From an uncultured Neomegalonema sp. (GTDB taxonomy: Bacteria > Pseudomonadota > Alphaproteobacteria > Rhodobacterales > Rhodobacteraceae): DNA of 16,522 nucleotides. Shown here in pieces: positions 7,715 through 14,227 of this stretch. Within the stretch, counting starts at the first letter, position 1, and each line of letters begins with the position of its first letter. Both the position numbers and the translations under genes were made by a program. The notes under the pieces were generated by a model. It was not told the DNA's origin, did no database searches, and saw only the letters and a list, made by a program, of their open reading frames with translations. The stretch is from contig CALGNW010000204.1 of assembly GCA_937958345.1 (NCBI GenBank), positions 1 to 16,522 of the forward strand, written 5' to 3'.

Positions 7715-8928
7715 TTGATCTGTCCGACCCCGGCGAGAAAAACCTTGCGAGCGGCATGCACCGGACCGTTACCGCGCAAGTGACCATCGACAAAATTCTC
7801 CACCGGAAACACCATTTCGGCATTACCCGCCTTGCCAATGTGACCGGACTGGACCGCATTGGTGTGCCGGTCGCTCTCGCGATCCGTCCTAATGCGCGTT
7901 CGGTTGCGGTCAGTCAGGGAAAGGGCATGACGCTGGCCCATGCCAAGGCGTCGGCATTGATGGAATCGGTCGAAATCTGGCACGCCGAGACGTTTGACAA
8001 ACCGCTGATCTATTCCAGCTTCGATGACCTTTCGGACCGGCATTCCACAATCAACGTGGGACGCTTGCCGGAAACCGCGAACACGCTTTTCAGCAACACA
8101 CTGCGGATCCTGTGGGCCGAATCGCACGAGTTGAACAGCGGCGATACCCGCCTTGTACCGTTCGATATGATCCACACCGACTACACTGATGCGGAAATCC
8201 CCGGTCACGGCTGCGTGCCGTGCAGCACGAACGGCCTCGCCTCTGGTAATCATATTCTCGAGGCGATCTGTCACGGTATTTGCGAAATGATCGAGCGTGA
8301 TGCGCTGGCGGTTTGGGATGCCGTGCGGGAACAGGGAATGTCCCTCCGCCGCCTTCTGCCGGACAGCATAGATCACGGGGACTGCCGCGATCTGTTGGCG
8401 CAGTTCGACGCGGCCCGACTGGATTGCTATATCTGGGATATGACCACCGATATCGGTATCGCGACGTTCACCGCCGTAATCCGTGAACGCGGCGAGGCGG
8501 TCGGTCATCTCGGCCTTGGTTCCGGTACGCACCTTGACCGGGGTATCGCTCTGCGCCGGGCATTGACCGAGGCGGCACAAACGCGGCTTAATTATATCAG
8601 CGGCTCGCGCGATGATCTTATGGCCGATGAATATATCACCGAAGGTATGGCGGACAAAAATGCGGCCTTCGAACTGTTTGTCTCTGCGGTGACAAGCGAG
8701 CGGTGTTTTTCCGATGTACCGACTCAAACGCACCCGACCCTGCGGGGTGACCTCGATCACCTGCTGGAAAATCTGCTTGCGGCGGGGATGGATGAAGTCG
8801 CCGTTGTTGACCTGACCCGCGTCGGTGTCGACATTCCCGTTGTCCGCGTGATCATACCGGGGTTAGAGGCGCCCCATGACGACCCCGCCTACATTCCCGG
8901 CCCCCGCGCGCTGGACCCTGCGATATGA
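7711..8928 (+). CDS. YcaO-domain protein (TfuA-associated type, peptide backbone-modifying)
   Basis: YcaO enzymes use ATP to phosphorylate a backbone amide of a ribosomal peptide, leading to azolines, amidines or, with TfuA, thioamides. This 405-residue protein spans a full YcaO domain. The opening block FGITRLANVTGLDRIGVPVA and the following NARSVAVSQGKG are typical of the TfuA-linked subgroup. ATP/Mg-binding residues look intact: Glu85 and Glu88 in MESVEIW, the block from Asn174 through Glu184, Glu192 and Glu195 to Arg196-Asp197, and Glu287, Gln290 and Arg292 leading to SGSRDD. The C-terminus (YIPGPRALDPAI) lacks the PxPxP end of azoline-forming cyclodehydratases. I prefer the GTG at 7711, coupled to the ackA stop, because family similarity begins before the alternative ATG at 7756. 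It overlaps the TfuA gene by 4 nt. The substrate is inferred to be the VSGSR-repeat protein downstream. Confidence 0.93.
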   Translation: MIDLSDPGEKNLASGMHRTVTAQVTIDKILHRKHHFGITRLANVTGLDRIGVPVALAIRPNARSVAVSQGKGMTLAHAKASALMESVEIWHAETFDKPLIYSSFDDLSDRHSTINVGRLPETANTLFSNTLRILWAESHELNSGDTRLVPFDMIHTDYTDAEIPGHGCVPCSTNGLASGNHILEAICHGICEMIERDALAVWDAVREQGMSLRRLLPDSIDHGDCRDLLAQFDAARLDCYIWDMTTDIGIATFTAVIRERGEAVGHLGLGSGTHLDRGIALRRALTEAAQTRLNYISGSRDDLMADEYITEGMADKNAAFELFVSAVTSERCFSDVPTQTHPTLRGDLDHLLENLLAAGMDEVAVVDLTRVGVDIPVVRVIIPGLEAPHDDPAYIPGPRALDPAI

Positions 8929-9698
8929 TCGTCTTTGCCGGACCATCCGTTGCAGGTGCGAAAATCCCGAGCGGTATTGATCTGCGGCCACCGGCCAAAC
9001 AAGGCGACATTTACCTCGCCAGCTTGGAAAGCCCCGAACCGATCGGCCTGATTGACGGATACTTTGAGGGCGTTCCGGCGGTCTGGCACAAAGAAATTCT
9101 GTGGGCGCTGGCCCATAACATTCCGGTGCTTGGCGCATCGAGCATGGGGGCCTTGCGCGCTGCTGAACTCGATCATTTCGGTATGATCGGCGTCGGAGTG
9201 ATCTACGAGTGCTATCGCGATGGCCTTTACGAAGATGATGATGAGGTGGCCTTGCATCATGCGCCGCCGCAGGTAGGCTATGCGCCGCTAAGTGTGGCGA
9301 TGGTCAACATTCGCGCGACAATCAGCGCGGCGGTTTCAGAAGGCGTTTTAACGGCGGAGCATGGCGAACAGGCGGTTGATGCCGGAAAATCGCTCTTTTA
9401 CGGCGACCGCCTGTGGCCGCGGGTTTTGCGTGATTTGCCTGAATCTGCCTCGGGCGCGATGACCGCTTGGTTGCCCGACAACGAGGTTGACCAGAAACAG
9501 CGCGATGCGTTGGGTTTGTTGGATCGGATGGCACGCGGAGTCGTTATGGGGGCCTCGGTTCCTCATGTTGAACCGTTTACATTCGAACATACCCGCCTAT
9601 GGGACAGTGCGGTCCAGCAATGGGAGCAGGCCGCGAAACTGCGCAAAACCTCCGGTCAGGGCGTTCACCTCTTGGGTGATGACCAAACACAATTTTGA
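8925..9698 (+). CDS. TfuA-like protein, YcaO partner
   Basis: The 257-residue protein has a TfuA-like core at about residues 1-115: FAGPSVAG, RPPAKQGDIYL, LIDGYFEGVPAVWHKEIL (42-59), LGASSMGALRAAEL (69-82) and YEDDDEVALHH (102-112). These are the strongest conserved blocks of the family. TfuA was first named in the trifolitoxin region of Rhizobium. With YcaO it is needed for thioamidation of archaeal methyl-CoM reductase and of thiovarsolin-type peptides, where it is thought to recruit or deliver sulfur. The ATG overlaps the YcaO stop (ATGA), so the two are translationally coupled, as expected for subunits of one machine. The C-terminal part, about residues 125-257, is less conserved and I assign no function to it. 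No signal peptide or membrane segment is seen. Confidence 0.92.
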   Translation: MIVFAGPSVAGAKIPSGIDLRPPAKQGDIYLASLESPEPIGLIDGYFEGVPAVWHKEILWALAHNIPVLGASSMGALRAAELDHFGMIGVGVIYECYRDGLYEDDDEVALHHAPPQVGYAPLSVAMVNIRATISAAVSEGVLTAEHGEQAVDAGKSLFYGDRLWPRVLRDLPESASGAMTAWLPDNEVDQKQRDALGLLDRMARGVVMGASVPHVEPFTFEHTRLWDSAVQQWEQAAKLRKTSGQGVHLLGDDQTQF

Positions 9699-9713
9699 CG
9701 GTATGATTGTATC

Positions 9714-9733
9714 GGTCGCTTGTTCAGGCGACC
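9714..9733 (+). other. Intercistronic hairpin between TfuA-like and metallopeptidase genes
   Basis: GGTCGC (9714-9719) pairs perfectly with GCGACC (9728-9733) around an 8-nt loop in the 68-nt gap. There is no T-run, so it is not a canonical terminator. GACC (9730-9733) could instead pair with GGTC at 9744-9747. It may be an mRNA processing or stability element, or chance. Confidence 0.35.
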
Positions 9734-9766
9734 CGAGGTGTCAGGTCAAAGTGCGAGTAAGTGTGT

Positions 9767-11026
9767 ATGGACGGAACCCGTTTCAGGCTTTATCCGCAAC
9801 CCGGTTTTCTCGACAGCTTTGCTGAACCTGAAATCGTTTTTGTTTCATCTCCGCCCGGGTCGATTTCTGCCGGACCGGCGGATGACCGGATGTATACGCT
9901 GTTTCCCGTGGGCAAGTCAGAGCCATACGGATTCGCCGCGAATCCGGGCGAGGATGCCCTTGCCCCGCCTTGGCGCGGCGACATCCTCCCGCCGCCTGAA
10001 CCGGACGCTCAAGGACATTTTGACTATCTTGAACCCGGTACGCCCCAGTTCGAGGCGGCGCATTTATTCGGCTGCGTCCGCTTTGTGCTTGATATTTGGG
10101 AGGGGTATTTCGGACGGCGCTTGCCGTGGCACAGTGAAAAGCATTTCGACCGGATCGAACTGAGCATTTTGCCGTCACTGGATAACGCCTATTCGGGATA
10201 CGGATTTATCGAGGTCGGCGGTGATCGCAAGCACGGCGCCTACGTTCCGTTCAGCCTCAACTTTGATGTGATTGCCCACGAAGTCGGGCACGCGCTGATA
10301 TATGCCGAAGTCGGCGTACCTGATCCGGAGGCCCCGCAGGGTGAATATTTCGGCTTCCATGAAAGCGCGTCCGATCTTGTGGCGCTGCTTTCCTCGCTGC
10401 ATTTTGACTCTGTTTTGGACAATTTTCTCAAGGCGACACGCGGCAACCTCTATGTGTTGAACGAGGTCAGCCGTATGGCCGAATTGTCAGATAACGCGCA
10501 AATCCGAATTGCGGCAAACGACGTCAGGCTCGGTGAATTTGTCAACGGCTGGACCAAAGAACACAAACTCTCCGAGCCTTTGACCGGCGCTTTTTTCGAC
10601 AGCTTCGTTGATCTTTTTCACGAATGTTTGCTGGATCGCGGCGCCATCAGCCGGAAAGTCGAGGAAATGTCGGATCACCTGCTCGCAACGCCTGAATACG
10701 GTCCGGTTATGCAGGCGTATTTTGACGAGGCGTATGACCGTGCGCCCGACCAGTTCCGCAAGGCGCTCATTGATGCGCGGGATATTCTCGGGACGTTTCT
10801 GGCCGATACGTGGCAACGCCTCAATCGCAATGATCTGACCTATGCAGACGTTGCCGAGGCGTTTTTGGATGTCGAGCATGAACATACCGGAGGCCGCTAT
10901 ACACAGATGTTTTCGCAGAACTTCGCGATGCGGGACATCGGCATGGTCAAGGTCGGGCCGCAACTGGCCCCGCTGGACGAGCACAGCCATGCGAATTCGA
11001 TCCGAACTCAACTTCCTGTAGACTGA
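9767..11026 (+). CDS. Thermolysin-type (gluzincin) zinc metallopeptidase, cytosolic
   Basis: The 419-residue protein has a complete gluzincin signature: IAHEVGHAL, with His171, catalytic Glu172 and His175, followed 24 residues later by HESASD with Glu199 as likely third zinc ligand. The ExxSD form matches the M4 (thermolysin-like) clan, where the motif reads NEAISD. The N-terminal 165 residues are rich in proline and acidic residues and I do not recognise a domain there. There is no signal peptide, unlike secreted M4 enzymes, so it should act inside the cell. It lies 68 nt after the TfuA-like gene and 58 nt before the VSGSR-repeat gene. I infer a role in maturing or degrading that protein. 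The ATG at 9767 is chosen, with GAG at 9755-9757; an in-frame GTG at 9761 adds two residues. It could instead be a non-proteolytic relative. Confidence 0.8.
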   Translation: MDGTRFRLYPQPGFLDSFAEPEIVFVSSPPGSISAGPADDRMYTLFPVGKSEPYGFAANPGEDALAPPWRGDILPPPEPDAQGHFDYLEPGTPQFEAAHLFGCVRFVLDIWEGYFGRRLPWHSEKHFDRIELSILPSLDNAYSGYGFIEVGGDRKHGAYVPFSLNFDVIAHEVGHALIYAEVGVPDPEAPQGEYFGFHESASDLVALLSSLHFDSVLDNFLKATRGNLYVLNEVSRMAELSDNAQIRIAANDVRLGEFVNGWTKEHKLSEPLTGAFFDSFVDLFHECLLDRGAISRKVEEMSDHLLATPEYGPVMQAYFDEAYDRAPDQFRKALIDARDILGTFLADTWQRLNRNDLTYADVAEAFLDVEHEHTGGRYTQMFSQNFAMRDIGMVKVGPQLAPLDEHSHANSIRTQLPVD

Positions 11027-11047
11027 TCTCAATGATCAATCTATTAT
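11019..11047 (+). promoter_or_regulatory. Candidate sigma-70 promoter of the VSGSR-repeat gene
   Basis: TAGACT (11019-11024, 4 of 6 consensus bases) and TATTAT (11042-11047, 5 of 6) are spaced exactly 17 bp apart. The pair spans the end of the metallopeptidase gene and an AT-rich gap, and would give a leader of about 30 nt with AAGGG at 11074-11078 before the ATG at 11085. Prediction only. Confidence 0.45.
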
Positions 11048-11084
11048 GTCGTGTGATTTCAAAGTTATTGGGTAAGGGTATAGT

Positions 11085-11651
11085 ATGACTGAATCGCTGT
11101 TAAGCGCATCGAATATCACGTTGTTCGGACGTGTTGTCGAAGACCTCTCAGTGGGTGGAACCAAGACGCCACCCGAAGCGCCGAAGGGCATCGTTTCCGA
11201 ACTCCAAGAGGCGCTGGACAATCGCGTCGGGGCAAAGGCGTCGCCGGACAAGGCCAAGTTTGCCCGCGTCTACGGCTTCAGCTATGGCGGCGTTTATCAC
11301 GAGATTTTGCGTCCGATGCTGTTCCTCGTCCACGGCGACGGCGTTGCCTCCAAATCGGTCAAACAGCCCGGACCGGATACCGAGGACAGCCCCTTTTACG
11401 GCGATCTTCGTGCATGGGCCTATGACCATTCCGAATACACGATCCGTCTCGATGTGGACTCGGGCCGGTTTGAGCAGGTGTTGCTGGAACTGATCGGTGA
11501 TGAGGCCCTGATCCAAGCGTCTCGTCATTCGGTTTCCGGTTCGCGCGTTTCTGGCTCCCGCGTCTCAGGATCTCGCGTTTCAGGGTCGCGTGTTTCGGGC
11601 TCCCGCGTTTCAGGTTCGCGTGTGTCCGGCTCTCGAATTGACGGCGATTAA
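11085..11651 (+). CDS. VSGSR-repeat protein, candidate multi-core RiPP precursor
   Basis: The 188-residue protein has two parts. Residues 1-149 form a soluble-looking region that I do not recognise, with a better-ordered stretch at about 59-144 (ARVYGFSYGGVYHEILRPML, later FYGDLRAWAYD and a helix ending at ALIQAS). Residues 150-184 are seven perfect tandem copies of VSGSR, then IDGD. There is no cysteine anywhere, so thiazoles are impossible; only serine or backbone chemistry is available. It has no signal peptide or membrane segment. The ATG at 11085 has AAGGG six nt upstream. The gene follows YcaO, TfuA and a metallopeptidase on the same strand, with its own candidate promoter and a strong terminator, as expected of a precursor made in excess of its enzymes. 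The RiPP role is inference from context and repeat design. The alternative is a structural or binding protein with a low-complexity basic tail. Confidence 0.8.
   Translation: MTESLLSASNITLFGRVVEDLSVGGTKTPPEAPKGIVSELQEALDNRVGAKASPDKAKFARVYGFSYGGVYHEILRPMLFLVHGDGVASKSVKQPGPDTEDSPFYGDLRAWAYDHSEYTIRLDVDSGRFEQVLLELIGDEALIQASRHSVSGSRVSGSRVSGSRVSGSRVSGSRVSGSRVSGSRIDGD
11532..11636 (+). repeat. Seven tandem 15-bp units encoding VSGSR
   Basis: Seven in-frame 15-bp units encode VSGSR without any amino-acid change. No two units have the same DNA sequence: first serine codons are TCC, TCT, TCA, TCA, TCG, TCA, TCC, and glycine uses all four codons. The 15-bp phase is exact. The pattern points to selection on the peptide, not to recent slippage. 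Confidence 0.95.
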
Positions 11652-11671
11652 AGCCATCGGGTGAATGATGC

Positions 11672-11730
11672 GCAGCGGCTGATCGTTTATCAACGGGTCA
11701 GCCGCTGCTCCCGAATTTTCCCTTTTTTGA
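11672..11730 (+). terminator. Strong terminator closing the YcaO/TfuA/repeat-protein unit
   Basis: GCAGCGGCTGA (11672-11682) pairs perfectly with TCAGCCGCTGC (11698-11708), and an inner CGTT/AACG stem (11684-11687 with 11692-11695) extends it. A T-rich tract follows at about 11717-11729. It stops rightward transcription. The stem's right arm contains the stop codon of the convergent cyclase gene (11698-11700). Confidence 0.85.
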
Positions 11731-13497
11731 CGGAAATCCGGCGCGCACCAATCCTTCGAAAAAGTGCTCGGAATCCTCTGCAAACTTGTCAGGTTGGATT
11801 GACGCCCATTGGTCCACATCGAAATTCGGGTGCGCGGCGATGATCCGGTCAACCTCGGCCCGAGCCTCTTCCTTTTTCCCTAAAAAGGCATAGCTCGCCG
11901 CCAGCAGGCGTCTTCCCTCGGTCGGATTCTGCATCTGCTTGATTGTGACGATGACGTCCTCATAGCGTTTCAGATTGAAATACGCCCCGCCCAGATTCCA
12001 GATATACTGATCCGGATAAAACGGATTCAGCTTCATCGCCTTTTGCAGTTGGACAATCGCATCCTCGGACCGTCCGGAATGCGCCATGGCGTCGGCCATG
12101 TCCGACATAAGGTCGGCGTCGTTCGGGTTCAGTTGCAGTGCCCGTTCATAGGCGGTCAGTGCCGCATCGTTTTCCTTTCGATAAAGGTGCGCGAAACCCA
12201 GTTCGCCGTAACCGCGCGCGTCCGACCCATCCAGTTCGACCGCAACGCGGGCAAGATCGAACGAGTTGCTCAAGGCCAGTTCCGGCTCGAGCGTCCAGTT
12301 ATACCGCCACTCCAGATTCAGCGTCCTCGATTTGGCAGAGATCGCACGGGCATACCGCGAATCCGCGCTTAGCGCCGCATTATAAAGCCCGCGCGCCTGC
12401 AGGACGTCTGCCTTGGTATAGCGGACAACATGGCTTTGCCCCTTCAGGACGAACCCGTAAGCCTCAAGATTATCCGGCGGTAACATCCGCAACCGCTCGC
12501 CTTCCGATGCCTGAATTTTTGCGGCAGTTGCCGAGACGATAATCTGGGTGATCTCGTCCTGCAGATCGAACAAGTCCTCGACATCGCGGTTATACTGCTC
12601 GCCCCAAATTGTCTTTTCGCGCAAGGCGTCGAGCAGTTGAAGCGTCACGCGGATACGCGACCCGGATTTTCGCACACTCCCCTCGACCACGTACCGCACG
12701 CCAAGTTCGCGGCCAATATTCGCCGCCGGTATCGCCTTGTCGCGATAAACATAAGCCGACCCGCGCGCGATGACGAAAAACTCGTGAAAGCGCGACAGGT
12801 TGGTTGTGATGTCTTCGGTCAGACCCTCTGCAAACCAGCTTTCTGTCGGGTCACTGCCCTGAAAGCTGAATGGCAGGACGACAATCGACTGGTCGCGTGC
12901 GATCTCCTGAGCGGGGATCACACGGTCATGGCGCAGGCCGGTCGTCATTGCCGCGCTGGTCGGATCCTCATGGACCTGAAAAACATCAATAGACTTTTCG
13001 ATATTCTTGAACTCGTGGGCGCCGAGGTATTCATATCCGAAGCTGAGGCCCGCACTCACACGCTCGTAGACAGCACCCGAGATGCAGATCCGCCCCGGCT
13101 GGGCGAACCCCTCGATACGCGACGCGACATTGATGCTGTCACCGCTGAGTTCGGTGTCATCGACGAGTATCTCGCCGTGATTGATGCCGATACGGAACCA
13201 GATCTGGCGGCCGCTTTCAATACCGTCATTCATATCCCGCAGGCGCTTTTGAATGGCGACCGCGAAGGACACGCAGTCTTCGGTATCGTCAAAAACCAGA
13301 AAGACCCCGTCACCTGCAATATCGACCAGTTCACCGTTAAACGCCCCGAACATCTCGCGAAAAACCGAGATGCGTGCTCTGACCGCCAAAGCGGTATTCA
13401 GCTCGTCCCGCGACATCATCTTGCTGTAATTGGCGACGTCCGCAAACAGGATCGCAACCCGCCGTCGCCCGAGCATTGGTTCAGCAGAATCAGACAT
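11698..13497 (-). CDS. Class III adenylate/guanylate cyclase with TolB-like and TPR domains
   Basis: The 599-residue cytosolic protein has three parts. Residues 10-175 form a class III nucleotide cyclase domain with metal-binding Asp20 (ILFADVANYS) and Asp63 (DIAGDGVFLVF), and the transition-state pair Asn123/Arg127 (INVASRIEG). Residues 203-320 match the TolB-like region often fused to such cyclases (SIVVLPF, WFAEGLTEDI, YVVEGSVRKSG). Residues 340-590 are TPR-like helical repeats (ALTAYERALQLNPNDADL, then AIVQLQKAMKLNPFYPD). It probably makes cAMP from ATP in response to a protein partner or ligand sensed by the TPRs. The usual base-selecting lysine before the second Asp is replaced (VDIAGD), so nucleotide specificity is not settled. 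It lies 15 nt after the GNAT gene and is likely co-transcribed with it. It converges on the repeat-protein gene. Confidence 0.92.
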   Translation of the reverse strand: MSDSAEPMLGRRRVAILFADVANYSKMMSRDELNTALAVRARISVFREMFGAFNGELVDIAGDGVFLVFDDTEDCVSFAVAIQKRLRDMNDGIESGRQIWFRIGINHGEILVDDTELSGDSINVASRIEGFAQPGRICISGAVYERVSAGLSFGYEYLGAHEFKNIEKSIDVFQVHEDPTSAAMTTGLRHDRVIPAQEIARDQSIVVLPFSFQGSDPTESWFAEGLTEDITTNLSRFHEFFVIARGSAYVYRDKAIPAANIGRELGVRYVVEGSVRKSGSRIRVTLQLLDALREKTIWGEQYNRDVEDLFDLQDEITQIIVSATAAKIQASEGERLRMLPPDNLEAYGFVLKGQSHVVRYTKADVLQARGLYNAALSADSRYARAISAKSRTLNLEWRYNWTLEPELALSNSFDLARVAVELDGSDARGYGELGFAHLYRKENDAALTAYERALQLNPNDADLMSDMADAMAHSGRSEDAIVQLQKAMKLNPFYPDQYIWNLGGAYFNLKRYEDVIVTIKQMQNPTEGRRLLAASYAFLGKKEEARAEVDRIIAAHPNFDVDQWASIQPDKFAEDSEHFFEGLVRAGFPSKKGKFGSSG

Positions 13498-13512
13498 TGA
13501 AAAACCGGACCA

Positions 13513-14124
13513 TCATGGAACGACACGGCGGGGGGTGATGACGACCTGTGAAGATTTGGCCCGTGTCTTGGCGAGGGTATCGCGGATGGCTGTCCAGTCG
13601 CTTTTCAACAATCCGACCTGCACCATGTCTTTGCGCGCGCCGTTCGAGTACGACGCCTCGCGCAGTCGGCCCTCTTCCTTAAAGCCGAGTTTCGAGGTGA
13701 TTGCGCGCGTAGCATGATTGTCTTCCCGAAAAACTGTTGTCAGCCGGTGCAACCGCAGTTTGTCAAATGCTATATTTATCACGGACATCGCCATCGCGAC
13801 TGCAAGGCCCTTGCCGCGCATTTTTTGACCGACAAAGATCGGAACCACAGCATCCCCATGGATATAGTTTATGGATTGCAGACCGCATAGCCCTGCCGGC
13901 CCGTGCTGTTCGTTCTCGACCAGATACCACAAGGCGCGTGGCGGGTCGGAATAGGTCAGCGCGGTCTTCCACGACTCGCGTCTGTATTCGGTACTGACGG
14001 GGACAGGAAGGTTCCGCTCGAAAAACGCGACATCTTCGAAATCCATGAACCAGTCGGCAATCCGGTCCAGATCTTCCAGACCCATCGCCCTCAGGAAAAA
14101 CTCGGTGTTATCGTCAGATGACAT
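13513..14124 (-). CDS. GNAT-family N-acetyltransferase (RimJ/RimL-like)
   Basis: The 203-residue protein fits the Acetyltransf_3/RimJ-RimL subgroup of acetyl-CoA-dependent N-acetyltransferases. It begins FFLRAMGLEDLDRIADW. The acetyl-CoA loop is in PIFVGQKMRGKGLAVAMA, and the later block LRLHRLTTVFREDNHATRAI followed by KLGFKEEGRLREA is the most typical motif of the group. The acceptor could be a protein N-terminus, an amino sugar or another amine; the sequence does not say. I prefer the ATG at 14124 (MSSDDN) over a GTG at 14142, which has no ribosome-binding site. It is 15 nt upstream of the cyclase gene on the same strand, so the two probably form an operon. A role in the YcaO cluster is not supported by orientation. 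Confidence 0.85.
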   Translation of the reverse strand: MSSDDNTEFFLRAMGLEDLDRIADWFMDFEDVAFFERNLPVPVSTEYRRESWKTALTYSDPPRALWYLVENEQHGPAGLCGLQSINYIHGDAVVPIFVGQKMRGKGLAVAMAMSVINIAFDKLRLHRLTTVFREDNHATRAITSKLGFKEEGRLREASYSNGARKDMVQVGLLKSDWTAIRDTLAKTRAKSSQVVITPRRVVP

Positions 14125-14227
14125 TGCTTTGCAGCCCCCCACAAACGTGTTTCGCCGCTATAGTGTATCCATTTTTCTGGTTCGTGCTAGGCGTGTCTTG
14201 CGGTTGCACATGCCTGATTTGCGCGTC

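Noticed and set aside
7459..8760. A 433-codon open frame antisense to ackA and the YcaO gene
   Set aside because: It crosses two confident genes and shows no domain.
11532..11636. CRISPR or DNA-level tandem repeat
   Set aside because: The units are contiguous, in frame, have no spacers and differ in DNA; the repeat is at the protein level.
12637..13500. A 287-codon + strand open frame over the cyclase domain
   Set aside because: The minus strand encodes an intact class III cyclase with all key motifs; this is its shadow.
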